From assembly GCA_003241485.1 (NCBI GenBank), contig QFQD01000057.1, positions 1-64,000 on the forward strand: a stretch of DNA of 64,000 nucleotides, read 5' to 3'. Source of the DNA: Ancylobacter novellus (GTDB taxonomy: Bacteria > Pseudomonadota > Alphaproteobacteria > Rhizobiales > Xanthobacteraceae). Both the position numbers and the translations under genes were made by a program. The notes under the pieces were generated by a model. That model was not told the DNA's origin, searched no databases, and was given only the letters and a program-made list of their open reading frames with translations. Shown here in pieces: positions 35,071 to 43,448 of the stretch; the first letter of the stretch is position 1; each line of letters begins with the position of its first letter.

Positions 35071-35249
35071 GCGATCCCGACAACACCAACACCGCTCCGA
35101 CGCGCCTGCGTGCCGAAGCGCCCCGAGTCACGCGCCTGTCACGCAAGATGCTAGCCAGCTTTGCGGCCGTCGCCATGGTCGGGATCGGCGGCGCGCTGAT
35201 CTATGCGCTCCAGACGCGCACGGGCGGCGATGACGGTCAGGAGCTATAT
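35067..35249 (+). pseudogene. trbI: TrbI (VirB10-like), 5' end only
   Basis: About 60 residues of the TrbI N-terminus are present: a polar cytoplasmic start, then the single membrane helix (MLASFAAVAMVGIGGALIYAL) and the beginning of the periplasmic part (GQELYST). The sequence then changes, within a few bases, into the serine recombinase fragment. The remaining 350 or so residues are lost. Confidence 0.75.
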
Positions 35250-35251
35250 TC

Positions 35252-35758
35252 TACGTCCAACCCAAGCGGCTGGAAACGGTGCTCGCCAGCGTCATCGACC
35301 GCCGCGAGGAACGCGCCGAGCGTCGCCGCGAGCACCTTGCCGAACTCAACCGGCGAATCACTGACACCGATCAGCGCATCGGCCGTCTGTATGACGCCAT
35401 CGAATCGGGCATGGTCGATAAAGATGACGAAGTGGCCAAGGAGCGCATGGCCGGGCTCAAGGCGTTACGAGATCAAGCCAAGGCCGATGCGGATCGCACA
35501 CAGATCGCGCTTGATGGTGAAGGCAACCAGCGCGTCAGCCCGGACATGCTCAAGGGCTTCGCCCGCAAGGCGCGCGAGCGGATACACCTCAACGACGGCG
35601 GCTATCGCCGTGATCATCTGCGCGCCTTGGCGCAGCGCGTCGAGGTCGCCGACGACGAGGTTCGTATCATGGGATCGAAGTCGGCATTGCTACGAACGCT
35701 GGTCGCCGCTTCGAGCGTAGAATCGGCTGCGTTCGGCGTTCATAGTTCTGTACTGAAA
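35252..35758 (+). pseudogene. Large serine recombinase, C-terminal fragment
   Basis: A frame different from trbI reads YVQPKRLETVLASVIDRREERAERR, then a coiled-coil (LAELNRRITDTDQRIGRL) and the well-conserved end DGGYRRDHLRALAQRVEVADDEVRIMGSK. This is the C-terminal part of a large serine recombinase; the catalytic domain is missing. The frame runs on into the antisense of the tRNA gene. The join with trbI is a recombination junction. Confidence 0.7.
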
Positions 35759-35900
<142 letters not shown>

Positions 35901-35948
35901 CTGTTCGCAGCGCGGCGTCACCAGCTTGTCTAACATGGAGCCGCGCCG

Positions 35949-35990
35949 CCTCCGAAGGCAGAGGTCACACGTTCGAACGTGCCGGGTGCG
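35949..35990 (+). repeat. Inverted partial copy of tRNA-Arg(CCG), 3' half
   Basis: The plus strand reads CCTCCGAAGGCAGAGGTC, then one mismatch, CACGTTCGAA, one missing base and CGTGCCGGGTGCG. This is the anticodon loop, variable region, T arm and acceptor 3' side of the same tRNA, in opposite orientation to the intact gene. There is no 5' half beside it. It is probably a displaced end of the tRNA left by another integration event. Confidence 0.8.
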
Positions 35991-36248
35991 TGCCGGAAGA
36001 GTGGCATGATCGAGGCGATACACATTTCGAGTGCGGCGCATCCGACCTCTCTGCCGTTTTCCGCGGGTGTGTTAGCGCATTCAGCGCTGGGCTACATAGC
36101 GGGATACGGAGAGGCTGGCGAAAATAGCATCGTGGCACTAACGCCCGCTCGGCTCGCTTGGAAATTCAGCGCCGTTAGGATACCGCTCGATCGTTGCCTT
36201 GCCGTTAACAATTTCAGTGATTCCACATAATGTCCGACGCATTTAAGC

Positions 36249-36257
36249 GGGGGGGGG
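36249..36257 (+). promoter_or_regulatory. Nine-G tract in the ribosome site of the restriction-modification gene
   Basis: Nine consecutive G followed by TCG and the ATG at 36261. The tract serves as the Shine-Dalgarno region and, being a homopolymer, can change length by slippage. A length change would alter spacing rather than reading frame. Confidence 0.5.
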
Positions 36258-36260
36258 TCG

Positions 36261-39200
36261 ATGCTAATCGCCGGCTTCATGGGTAAGGTGATTGCCGTCC
36301 ACAAGACCGGTGCCGCTACCGAACACTCTTATCGGCCGGCGCTAGAGGGCCTCTTCAATTCGCTGAGTCCATCAGTCACAGCGATAAACGAACCGAAACG
36401 CGTGAAGTGCGGCGCTCCCGACTTCATCATGCAGCGGGGCGATCTTGTGATCGGACACGCTGAGGCAAAAGATCTCAACCTCGACATCCATTCGCTCAAG
36501 GATGCCAACAAGGATCAGCAGCAGCGTTATTTGAAAGCGCTACCCAACCTGATCTACACAAATTGCCTTGATTGGGATTTCTTCCGGAACGGCGAAAAAT
36601 TCGCGACGGTCAATATCGGGAAGATGACTCTTGGCATAAAGCCGAACCCTGACGAGTATGATCGACTGGAGAACCTTCTCCTGGACTTCGCCGTCCAGAA
36701 ACCGCAGACCATTACAAGTCCGCGCGACCTGGCCACGCGCATGGCGGGCAAAGCCAACCTAATCAAAGACGTGCTGCGGAAAACGCTGGCCGACGACAAG
36801 ACCTTCCAGTCGGAACTTTTCGTGCAGTATGCCGCATTTAAAGAGAACCTAATCCACGACATCACGCCGGAGGACTTCTCCGACATCTATGCCGAGACCG
36901 TTGCTTATGGCATGTTCGCTGCCCGCCTGCACGACACAACGCTGGAGACCTTCACCCGCCAGGAAGCGCTTGAGCTCCTACCGAAATCCAATCCGTTCCT
37001 TCGGTCCTTGTTTGGATATGTTGCGGGGCATGACCTTGATGACCGCATCGCCTGGATCATCGATGACCTGGCAGGTGTCTTCCAGGCGGTTGACATTTCG
37101 AAGGTAATGGCTGGGTTCGGGAAGCTCACAGGCCAAGCCGACCCGTTCCTGCACTTCTACGAAACGTTCCTGGCGGCCTACAATCCGTCGAAGCGCAAGG
37201 CACGGGGCGTCTGGTATACCCCCGAACCTGTGGTGAACTTCATCGTGCGTGCCGTAGACGAGGTGTTGCAGGGCGACTTCGGACTCGAGGATGGCTTGGC
37301 CGATACGTCGAAGGTGACTATCAACTGGGATACAGGACAGCGAAAGCGCACCCAGAAGGGCGGGTTCAGCAAGGACGGAAAAAACCAGATTGAGAAGCGC
37401 GAGGTTCACCGCGTTCAGATCCTCGACCCTGCGACAGGCACTGGCACATTCTTGGCTGAGGTGATCAAACAGATTGCCCCGAAGGTCCAAGGTGTCGCAC
37501 CCGGCATATGGTCGAAATACATAGCGGATGATCTTGTCCCGCGGCTGCACGGCTTCGAGCTGCTTATGGCCTCCTACGCCATGTGCCACATGAAAATCGA
37601 CATGATCCTGACGGAACTCGGTTACAAGCCCGACGTGGGGTCGCCCAGACTCTCGGTCTACCTGACGAACAGCTTGGAGGAGGGAGAGCCGGCAAACCAG
37701 ACACTCCCGTTCACCCAGTGGCTCAGCCGTGAAGCTAAGGGCGCGAACACGATCAAACGAGACATGCCGATCATGTGCGTGATCGGCAACCCTCCTTATT
37801 CGGTCGCATCAAGCAACAAGGGTGAATGGGCGAACGCGCTGGTGGCGCCCTACAAAGCTGACCTAGACGAGACGAGTATGAACTCGCTTTCCGATGACTA
37901 CGTCAAGTTCATCCGCTTGGCGGAAAACTTCGTGTCTGCGAACGAGGTTGGCATGTTCGGGATGATAACGAATAACTCGTTCCTGGACGGCGTGGTTCAC
38001 CGCAAGATGCGCCTTCACCTACGCCGCACCTTCGACGATATCTACATCGTCAACCTGCACGGCGACTCGAACAAGAAGGAGCGGACCCCGGAGGGGCAGC
38101 CCGATCGGAACGTGTTCGATATCATGCAAGGTGTCGCGATCACGATCGCAATCAAAACCGGTAAAAAAGAGGGTCTGGCAGACGTTCGCGTGAAAGATAT
38201 CTGGGGCTCGAGGCAGAGCAAATACGACTACCTCACGGCTAATTCACTCAAGTCGATCGACTTCCAAGAGGCCAACTTCCACGGTGATTATCATTTTTTT
38301 ACCCGAAAGGATTTTGCCGGCGTCGAAAATTACGAGGCCGGCTTCAAGATCAACGATCTATTCCAGTCAGGGTTGAGCGGTATTAAATTCCGTAAGGACA
38401 GACTCCTGGTTCTCGGGAACCACACGCGTGCCGACGCCGTCCGGATGGCTGACGATGTGGCGACAATGGCCAAGGGCGAACTCCTGAAGAAGTATGGGTT
38501 CTCCGAGACAAGCGACTGGCAACTCGATGAGCAGAGGCAGAATTTTCAGGACCATCAGGCTAGCGATTTTATCAAGATCGCCTATCGTCCACTCGATTGG
38601 CGCTGGACTTACTATCCCCTCGACAAGATCCACAAAATTATCCCGAGAGGTGATTCCAGGCGCGGCTTGATGCAACACATGATCGGCCACAAAAACATCG
38701 CACTCATCTGCGGCAGACAGAACAAGTCAGGCTTAAACGACCATTTCTTGGTGTCAGACTGCCCAAGTGAAATGAAGACGGGTGAAAGCACGATACAATC
38801 CTACCACTTCCCGCTCTATCTCTATCCGACTGGGCACGATCTCGACCGAGAACGACGAGTGAATTTCAGTCCGAATATTTTCAAGCGAATCCAGTCGCTA
38901 GGGAAGGACAAGGAACACGGCATTCCGGATGAGCTGCAGGTATTTGACTACATTTACGCGGTGCTCTATTCCCCGTCCTACCGCCAGACTTATGCCGAAT
39001 TCCTCCGGATCGACTTTCCGCGGATACCTTATCCCGCCAGCTCTCAGGAGTTTTGGACCCTGTCCACCAAGGGCGCGCAGCTCCGCAAGCTTCATCTTAT
39101 GGACGCAACGTCGATTGGAGCCACACCTTATCCCTTACAAGGGGAGGGTAACAACGTCGTGGAAGGTCCGAAGTTGGAGGGTGGAAAGATATGGATCAAC

Positions 39201-39386
39201 AAAACCCAAGGCTTCGATGCGGTGCCTGAGGTGGCGTGGGACTTCTTCATCGGCGGATACCAGCCGGCACAGCGCTGGCTGAAAGACCGTCGGGGGCGAG
39301 CCCTGCACTTCGATGAGGTGAAGCACTTCCAGCGCATCATCAAGGTCCTGACCGAGACTGACCGGATAATGAACTCGATGAACTGA
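36261..39386 (+). CDS. Single-chain restriction-modification enzyme (type IIG/ISP-like N6-adenine methyltransferase with PD-(D/E)XK nuclease)
   Basis: A 1041-residue protein. N-terminal nuclease: Pro-Asp at about 53-54 in GAPDFIMQRGD and Glu-x-Lys at about 68-70 in HAEAKD. Methyltransferase: motif X GVWYTPEPVVNFIV (about 315), motif I ILDPATGTGTFL (about 387-398) and motif IV NPPY (about 508). The C-terminal 400 residues are probably the target-recognition region. The protein would methylate adenine at its site and cut unmodified DNA. Type ISP enzymes are longer and contain a helicase, which I do not see. No separate R, M or S gene is present. It is the main cargo of the tRNA-Arg element, alone on its strand. 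The start at 36261 follows the G tract. Confidence 0.87.
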   Translation: MLIAGFMGKVIAVHKTGAATEHSYRPALEGLFNSLSPSVTAINEPKRVKCGAPDFIMQRGDLVIGHAEAKDLNLDIHSLKDANKDQQQRYLKALPNLIYTNCLDWDFFRNGEKFATVNIGKMTLGIKPNPDEYDRLENLLLDFAVQKPQTITSPRDLATRMAGKANLIKDVLRKTLADDKTFQSELFVQYAAFKENLIHDITPEDFSDIYAETVAYGMFAARLHDTTLETFTRQEALELLPKSNPFLRSLFGYVAGHDLDDRIAWIIDDLAGVFQAVDISKVMAGFGKLTGQADPFLHFYETFLAAYNPSKRKARGVWYTPEPVVNFIVRAVDEVLQGDFGLEDGLADTSKVTINWDTGQRKRTQKGGFSKDGKNQIEKREVHRVQILDPATGTGTFLAEVIKQIAPKVQGVAPGIWSKYIADDLVPRLHGFELLMASYAMCHMKIDMILTELGYKPDVGSPRLSVYLTNSLEEGEPANQTLPFTQWLSREAKGANTIKRDMPIMCVIGNPPYSVASSNKGEWANALVAPYKADLDETSMNSLSDDYVKFIRLAENFVSANEVGMFGMITNNSFLDGVVHRKMRLHLRRTFDDIYIVNLHGDSNKKERTPEGQPDRNVFDIMQGVAITIAIKTGKKEGLADVRVKDIWGSRQSKYDYLTANSLKSIDFQEANFHGDYHFFTRKDFAGVENYEAGFKINDLFQSGLSGIKFRKDRLLVLGNHTRADAVRMADDVATMAKGELLKKYGFSETSDWQLDEQRQNFQDHQASDFIKIAYRPLDWRWTYYPLDKIHKIIPRGDSRRGLMQHMIGHKNIALICGRQNKSGLNDHFLVSDCPSEMKTGESTIQSYHFPLYLYPTGHDLDRERRVNFSPNIFKRIQSLGKDKEHGIPDELQVFDYIYAVLYSPSYRQTYAEFLRIDFPRIPYPASSQEFWTLSTKGAQLRKLHLMDATSIGATPYPLQGEGNNVVEGPKLEGGKIWINKTQGFDAVPEVAWDFFIGGYQPAQRWLKDRRGRALHFDEVKHFQRIIKVLTETDRIMNSMN

Positions 39387-39404
39387 GCTCGGGTAACGGC
39401 ACCT

Positions 39405-39431
39405 CGGCAAGCACCGAGTGTTTGCTTGCCG
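39405..39431 (+). terminator. Hairpin after the restriction-modification gene
   Basis: CGGCAAGCA and TGCTTGCCG (9 bp, perfect) with a 9-base loop, about 20 bases after the stop codon. No T-run follows, so it may act as a transcript 3' end stabiliser rather than a classical terminator. Confidence 0.4.
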
Positions 39432-39512
39432 CCGAGCCGGATGAATCAGTGCGATGAGAATGATGCCGTTCTCAGAGCAGATCCGAGTCGGTATCCCTGC
39501 TGTGACAACCGC

Positions 39513-39632
39513 CGGGTCGCCGAGGCACGGATCGTTCTCAAGGACTGGCGTCAGCACTACGATGATCAACGCCCATACTCCTCGCTCGGCTACAGGCCGC
39601 CAGCACCACCCGGCGTGGTGTGGCCGCCGGCG
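39513..39632 (+). mobile_element. IS3-family OrfB C-terminal fragment
   Basis: The frame reads VAEARIVLKDWRQHYDDQRPYSSLGYRPPAPPGVV, the very conserved end of IS3-group transposases (last catalytic Glu region followed by RPHSSLGY). Only about 40 residues remain. The stretch from here to 39968 holds no supported gene; short frames there lack ribosome sites and patterns. Confidence 0.75.
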
Positions 39633-39968
39633 CAAACCCACGCGCAGAACAGCAATGTGTCCGCCACCAGGGTGAGGCATTCTCGGGTGCAAGCGTCCAA
39701 GACCGTGAGCATGCCGAAGCAGTGACCATCTGTGATTTTAACTTCTTGTCGTCGGGCAGGCGGTTTGCCGAGTCAGGTGTGAGCGCTGGCTGGCCTCGGC
39801 CGCATTGGAGTAGGTTGTGATGCCTGATTGGCACCGAGCCGCCTACGAGCGTCTCTGCGCTCTTCCCACAAGTGGAGGTTCCGACGCCCGGAAGCACGGA
39901 GCACTGGCTGCATCCCCATCATTGTCATTGTGGTTTTCTAGGACTTCGTGCTGCCGCCGAGTTCGCTA

Positions 39969-40754
39969 TCAAAACCGTCCGAAGTTCGTGTTTTGGTTGT
40001 AAGCCGGAGGACAATCTTCATCGGTCGTGGCGCGAACTTCGGTGAACTGCAGCGGGGCTCTCAGCGCCTTTGCCTTCTTCAATACCGGACGTAGTGCTGC
40101 GTTAGTCCAGGGAAGCCCTCGGCTTGTTCGAGATCCTGCCTGATTCAGAAGCTCGACGATCTGAGGCACCTTCATGCTCCAAGCCTCGAGACGATCCAGT
40201 TCTCCGGCGATAACTTTCACCTGAGCCGCCGCACGATCAGCGTTGGACTTGGCTCCCTTGCGCTGTGCCTCTGGCAAGTTGGTCGGATTACCGAGCCGGA
40301 CACCCTGAGCCTTCTTGGCTTCAAGGCTGCGACGAGTGTTCTCCGAGATTAAATCGCCCTCGCGTTCAGCTCGTGCCGCTCGGCTAGCGAGGGTGACCGG
40401 ATCAGCTAACGATCCTTCCTTGGCCGAGATAATCTCGATGCGCGTCTCGGAGACAAGCTTCTCGACACTAGCCATGTCCCGGGAAAGACGATCAAGACCG
40501 TCTACCAAGATCGGCATCTTCAACGCTTGGGCATGTCGGATCGCCCGCTGAACGCCGTCGCGCTTGCCGAGGCTATCAGAGTGACGTCCGCTTGCCACGT
40601 CTTGATACCATTCGACGATATGGATGCCCCAAAGCTCGGCTGCCCTTGTGATCGAAGCTATCTGTCCTTCAAGGCCCTGTCCGGACTGTCCCTGCTTGTC
40701 TGTAGAGACACGGATGTAGGCACAGGCTTGTCGGTGGGGGAGAAGGGGAACCAT
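39969..40754 (-). CDS. Serine recombinase (resolvase/invertase type)
   Basis: A complete small recombinase of 261 residues. The nucleophile Ser17 is in YIRVSTDKQ. The family order follows: ASGRHSDSLGKRDGVQRAI, a conserved DRLSRDMA and an alpha-E helix (LISENTRRSLEAKKAQG), then a C-terminal DNA-binding region ending in a winged or helical part (VPQIVELLNQAG, LPWTNAALRPVLKKAK). It acts on sites in its own element; three copies of a 12-base motif upstream (40789-40848) are candidates. The start ATG 40754 has no AGGAGG, but its N-terminus is right for the family. Confidence 0.85.
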   Translation of the reverse strand: MVPLLPHRQACAYIRVSTDKQGQSGQGLEGQIASITRAAELWGIHIVEWYQDVASGRHSDSLGKRDGVQRAIRHAQALKMPILVDGLDRLSRDMASVEKLVSETRIEIISAKEGSLADPVTLASRAARAEREGDLISENTRRSLEAKKAQGVRLGNPTNLPEAQRKGAKSNADRAAAQVKVIAGELDRLEAWSMKVPQIVELLNQAGSRTSRGLPWTNAALRPVLKKAKALRAPLQFTEVRATTDEDCPPAYNQNTNFGRF

Positions 40755-40781
40755 GGGTGTGACTTATGTAGGAGGAACGAG

Positions 40782-40847
40782 ATGGATTTGATTAAGACTA
40801 TACGATCCCTTTTAGTCTTGATCAATCACGGAAATGATCAAGACTAA
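40782..40847 (+). CDS. Possible 21-residue peptide with perfect ribosome site
   Basis: AGGAGG stands seven bases before ATG 40782, the best ribosome site in this part of the window. The frame encodes MDLIKTIRSLLVLINHGND and two more residues before TAA, an amphipathic helix. It runs over the inverted repeat at 40811-40848 and is opposite in direction to both recombinase genes. A leader peptide or small toxin are possible; chance cannot be excluded. Confidence 0.3.
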   Translation: MDLIKTIRSLLVLINHGNDQD

Positions 40848-40848
40848 A
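40789..40848. repeat. Triple repeat with 14-bp perfect inverted arms (res-like site)
   Basis: TTTAGTCTTGATCA (40811-40824) and TGATCAAGACTAAA (40835-40848) are exact inverted copies with a 10-base spacer. TGATTAAGACTA at 40789-40800 is a third, near-identical copy. The group lies between the integrase stop and the serine recombinase start. This is the usual place and form of a recombination or autoregulation site of a serine recombinase. A bidirectional terminator is less likely because no T-run follows. Confidence 0.7.
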
Positions 40849-40851
40849 CCC

Positions 40852-41838
40852 TCATCCCAGCCTCTCGACCAGATCCACCGCCTTCAGATGCGCATAGCGC
40901 TGAAGCATACGGAGTTCCTTGTGTCCGGAGATGGTGCTGACCTCGATCACGTTCAGCCCACGCTCGAGAAGCCGGGTCACCGCCTCGTGGCGTAGGTCGT
41001 GGTAGTGCAGATCGTTGCTGCCGGCCCGACCTCGTAGATGCAGCCACGCCTGGCCCACCGCGCTTTTGGTAAATGGGATCACCCGGTCATCGACGCGCTG
41101 CTCAGCGAGCGCCTGAAGAGCCTCTAGAGCACGCGTAGAGAGAGGCACGTCCCGGCGCTCGCCGTTCTTGGTCTCATCCAGATGAGCGATCCTCCTCTCG
41201 AGGTCGACGTCCGACCACCTAAGGCTGAGGATCTCGCCCTGGCGCATCGCGGTCTCTATGGCGAGAATGATCAGTAGACGCATCCACGGTGTGCGGCCCG
41301 CGTCGGCTGCAGCCAGCAGACGCTCCTCCTCACCGGGATGAAGCCGTCGCTCCCGCGGGCGAGGCGCCTTCGGACGACGGATCATCTTCACCGGGTTCTG
41401 CGGGATGTTCAGACCCCACTCGCGGCGAGCCGTCTCGATGGCATGGCCGATCGTGTTGAGCTCACGGAGCACCGTAGACGAAGCTACGGTCTGGAGCCGC
41501 TCATCGCGATAGCTGGCAACGTCCCCAGGTGTGAGCCGCGCCATCGTGCGGAACATCATGTCCCGCTTTAGCAGAGCCTTGATCCGGCAACGTTCGTTAT
41601 CCGCGCTACGCTTCAACGGCGTCACCTCATCGAGGTAGCGGACAAGGACGTCCTTGAGCGTCAGGCTCTCGACGATCCTGGTGTCTGCATGCACGCCATA
41701 GCGATCGAGTTCTGTCTCGAGGGTGCGTGCCCAGCGCTCGGCGTCTGCTCGCGTGTCGAAGCTCTTGGCGCGACACTTCATGCCTTTGCGTCGCACCTGG
41801 GCTTGCCACCGCCCGCGTAACTTCCGGATCGTCGCCAT
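40852..41838 (-). CDS. int: Tyrosine recombinase / integrase of the tRNA-Arg element
   Basis: A complete integrase of 328 residues. An N-terminal arm-binding part (MATIRKLRGRWQAQVRRKG) is followed by a core-binding domain and the catalytic domain: Arg199 in AMRQGE, Lys near 224, His280-x-x-Arg283 in YHDLRHEA, His306 in SGHKELRM and Tyr315 in QRYAHL. All catalytic residues are present. It faces away from the right attachment repeat, with about 580 bases of repeat-bearing DNA between. It inserts or excises the element at the tRNA-Arg anticodon loop. Confidence 0.92.
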   Translation of the reverse strand: MATIRKLRGRWQAQVRRKGMKCRAKSFDTRADAERWARTLETELDRYGVHADTRIVESLTLKDVLVRYLDEVTPLKRSADNERCRIKALLKRDMMFRTMARLTPGDVASYRDERLQTVASSTVLRELNTIGHAIETARREWGLNIPQNPVKMIRRPKAPRPRERRLHPGEEERLLAAADAGRTPWMRLLIILAIETAMRQGEILSLRWSDVDLERRIAHLDETKNGERRDVPLSTRALEALQALAEQRVDDRVIPFTKSAVGQAWLHLRGRAGSNDLHYHDLRHEAVTRLLERGLNVIEVSTISGHKELRMLQRYAHLKAVDLVERLG

Positions 41839-42417
41839 GGGGCACCTCCTGCCTCATCGCGTAGGACGCCCCCAGAGGGGAGCCAAGGCACAATCCCGGT
41901 CGGGTGGAGGCTAGCGGCCAAGGAACGCGGAGAAATGCGCGCGGCGAAGGCCGATCCGGCGACTAATATGTATTTCGGGAGAATTCGCAGGCCGCCGAAA
42001 GCCCCGGTCAAATAAGGGATTTGGCGCAGCAATGTGAGCAAGCACGGAGTGTTACATCGAGCCGAAAAACGCGAAATCGGAGCCGATCTGTCAACATAGT
42101 GTAAACATAGCGTAACATTACGGGCCAGAGATGTAACACTCGAGCCCGTCTGGTCTCCCGAAAAATACCTATTTGGCGCTCGCGCGTAACATCCGGGGTG
42201 CCTCGGAGACACTCCTGTCAACTTAGCGCTCACGGGCCTCGCTTTGAAGCTCGCCTGTGGCATGCTCAGTCAGCGATGCGGATAGGTATCCAGCCGTGTC
42301 GGGACGACCAGGGAGTGGCGGGTTCGTGCCTCGAGAATCGTCCAGGATCAGCCGGCGATCACAGTATCCTTGGGGATTAAGCTGTTCCGAATGCTAGCGT
42401 TTTCGGCACCCGCCTCA
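41839..42417. other. Integrase-side end of the element, without gene
   Basis: No supported gene. Motifs rich in TAACAT occur in direct and inverted copies between 42049 and 42195 and are described separately. The stretch is the expected place for integrase arm sites and the int promoter. Confidence 0.5.
42049..42139. repeat. Candidate integrase arm-type sites
   Basis: GTGTTACATC (42049-42058) and GATGTAACAC (42130-42139) are exact inverted copies. Between them AACATAGTGTAA (42093-42104) and AACATAGCGTAA (42104-42115) form a tandem repeat. A further GTAACATC lies near 42185. Such arrays next to an attachment core usually bind the N-terminal domain of the integrase. Confidence 0.55.
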
Positions 42418-42517
<100 letters not shown>

Positions 42518-42576
42518 TTTGACGCCAGCGCGGCGCGACGGTGCGGGCGGCGTACATCGTTGCTATATAGGCGGTC

Positions 42577-43428
42577 ATGACCAGCATCGATGCGCCAACC
42601 GGCCAACAGACCGCCCGCCCCTCCCTGTTTTCGCCCGACGAGGTGGAGCGTTATGCGCGTCATCTCGTGCTGGCGGAAATCGGCGGGCCGGGCCAGCAGA
42701 AGCTCAAAAAGGCCAGTGTGCTGGTGGTGGGCGCCGGTGGGCTCGGCGCACCGGCGCTGCTCTATCTCGCCGCCGCCGGCGTCGGGCGCCTCGTCATCGT
42801 CGATGACGATGTCGTCTCGCTGTCCAACCTGCAGCGGCAGGTCATCCACACGACTGCGGCGATCGACCGGCCGAAGACGGAGAGCGCGGAAGCCTTCGTC
42901 GCCGCGCTCAACCCGCATGTGAAGGTGGAAGGCATCACGCAGCGCATGACGCCCGAGAACGCGATGGAGTTGATTGCCGGGGTCGACGTGGTGATCGACG
43001 GTTCGGACAATTTCTCGACCCGCTATCTCGTAGCGGACGCCTGCGCGCTCGCGCGCAAACCGCTGGTGACGGCGGCGCTCGGGCGCTTCGACGCCACTGT
43101 CACGACGCTTCGGCCGCATGAGAGGCGGGCGGACGGCACGCCCAATCCGACCTATCGCTGCCTCTTCCCCGAGCCGCCACCGGCCGGCACCGTACCGACC
43201 TGCGCGGAGGCCGGCATTCTTGGGGCGCTGGCCGGTGTGGCAGGCTCGCTGGTGGCGCTGGAGGCCATCCGTGCCATTGTCGGCTTCGGCGAAGGCCTGG
43301 TCGGGCGGCTGCTGATGATCGACACCCGCTCCATGCGCTTTGAGACGCTGGACTATGAGTGGGATCCGGACAACCCGCTCACCGGCACGGCACCGACCAT
43401 CACCGACCTGTCGCACCACCGGCGGTGA
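42577..43428 (+). CDS. moeB: MoeB/ThiF/HesA-family adenylyltransferase
   Basis: An E1-like enzyme of 283 residues. It starts with the family phrase EVERYARHLVLAEIGGPGQQKL. The ATP site is VLVVGAGGLGAPALLYLAAAGVG (about 47-70), with the DNLQRQ-like SNLQRQVIH. GSDNFSTRYLV (about 145) and the end TAGVLG-like EAGILGALAGV follow. It adenylates the C-terminal Gly of MoaD in molybdopterin synthesis, or of ThiS. The usual C-terminal Cys pair is not obvious, as in short alphaproteobacterial forms. It is the first backbone gene after the element. Confidence 0.88.
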   Translation: MTSIDAPTGQQTARPSLFSPDEVERYARHLVLAEIGGPGQQKLKKASVLVVGAGGLGAPALLYLAAAGVGRLVIVDDDVVSLSNLQRQVIHTTAAIDRPKTESAEAFVAALNPHVKVEGITQRMTPENAMELIAGVDVVIDGSDNFSTRYLVADACALARKPLVTAALGRFDATVTTLRPHERRADGTPNPTYRCLFPEPPPAGTVPTCAEAGILGALAGVAGSLVALEAIRAIVGFGEGLVGRLLMIDTRSMRFETLDYEWDPDNPLTGTAPTITDLSHHRR

Positions 43429-43448
43429 GGCGACGAGCCGGCACAGCC

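Noticed and set aside
35979..36230. Small plus-strand gene in the left end of the island
   Set aside because: No ribosome site or family pattern, and it begins within the inverted tRNA half.
40811..40848. Rho-independent terminator of the integrase gene
   Set aside because: The arms are long and perfect but no T-run follows on either strand, and a third copy of the arm lies nearby.
42030..42200. CRISPR array
   Set aside because: The repeated units are about 10-12 bases, mixed in orientation and not regularly spaced.
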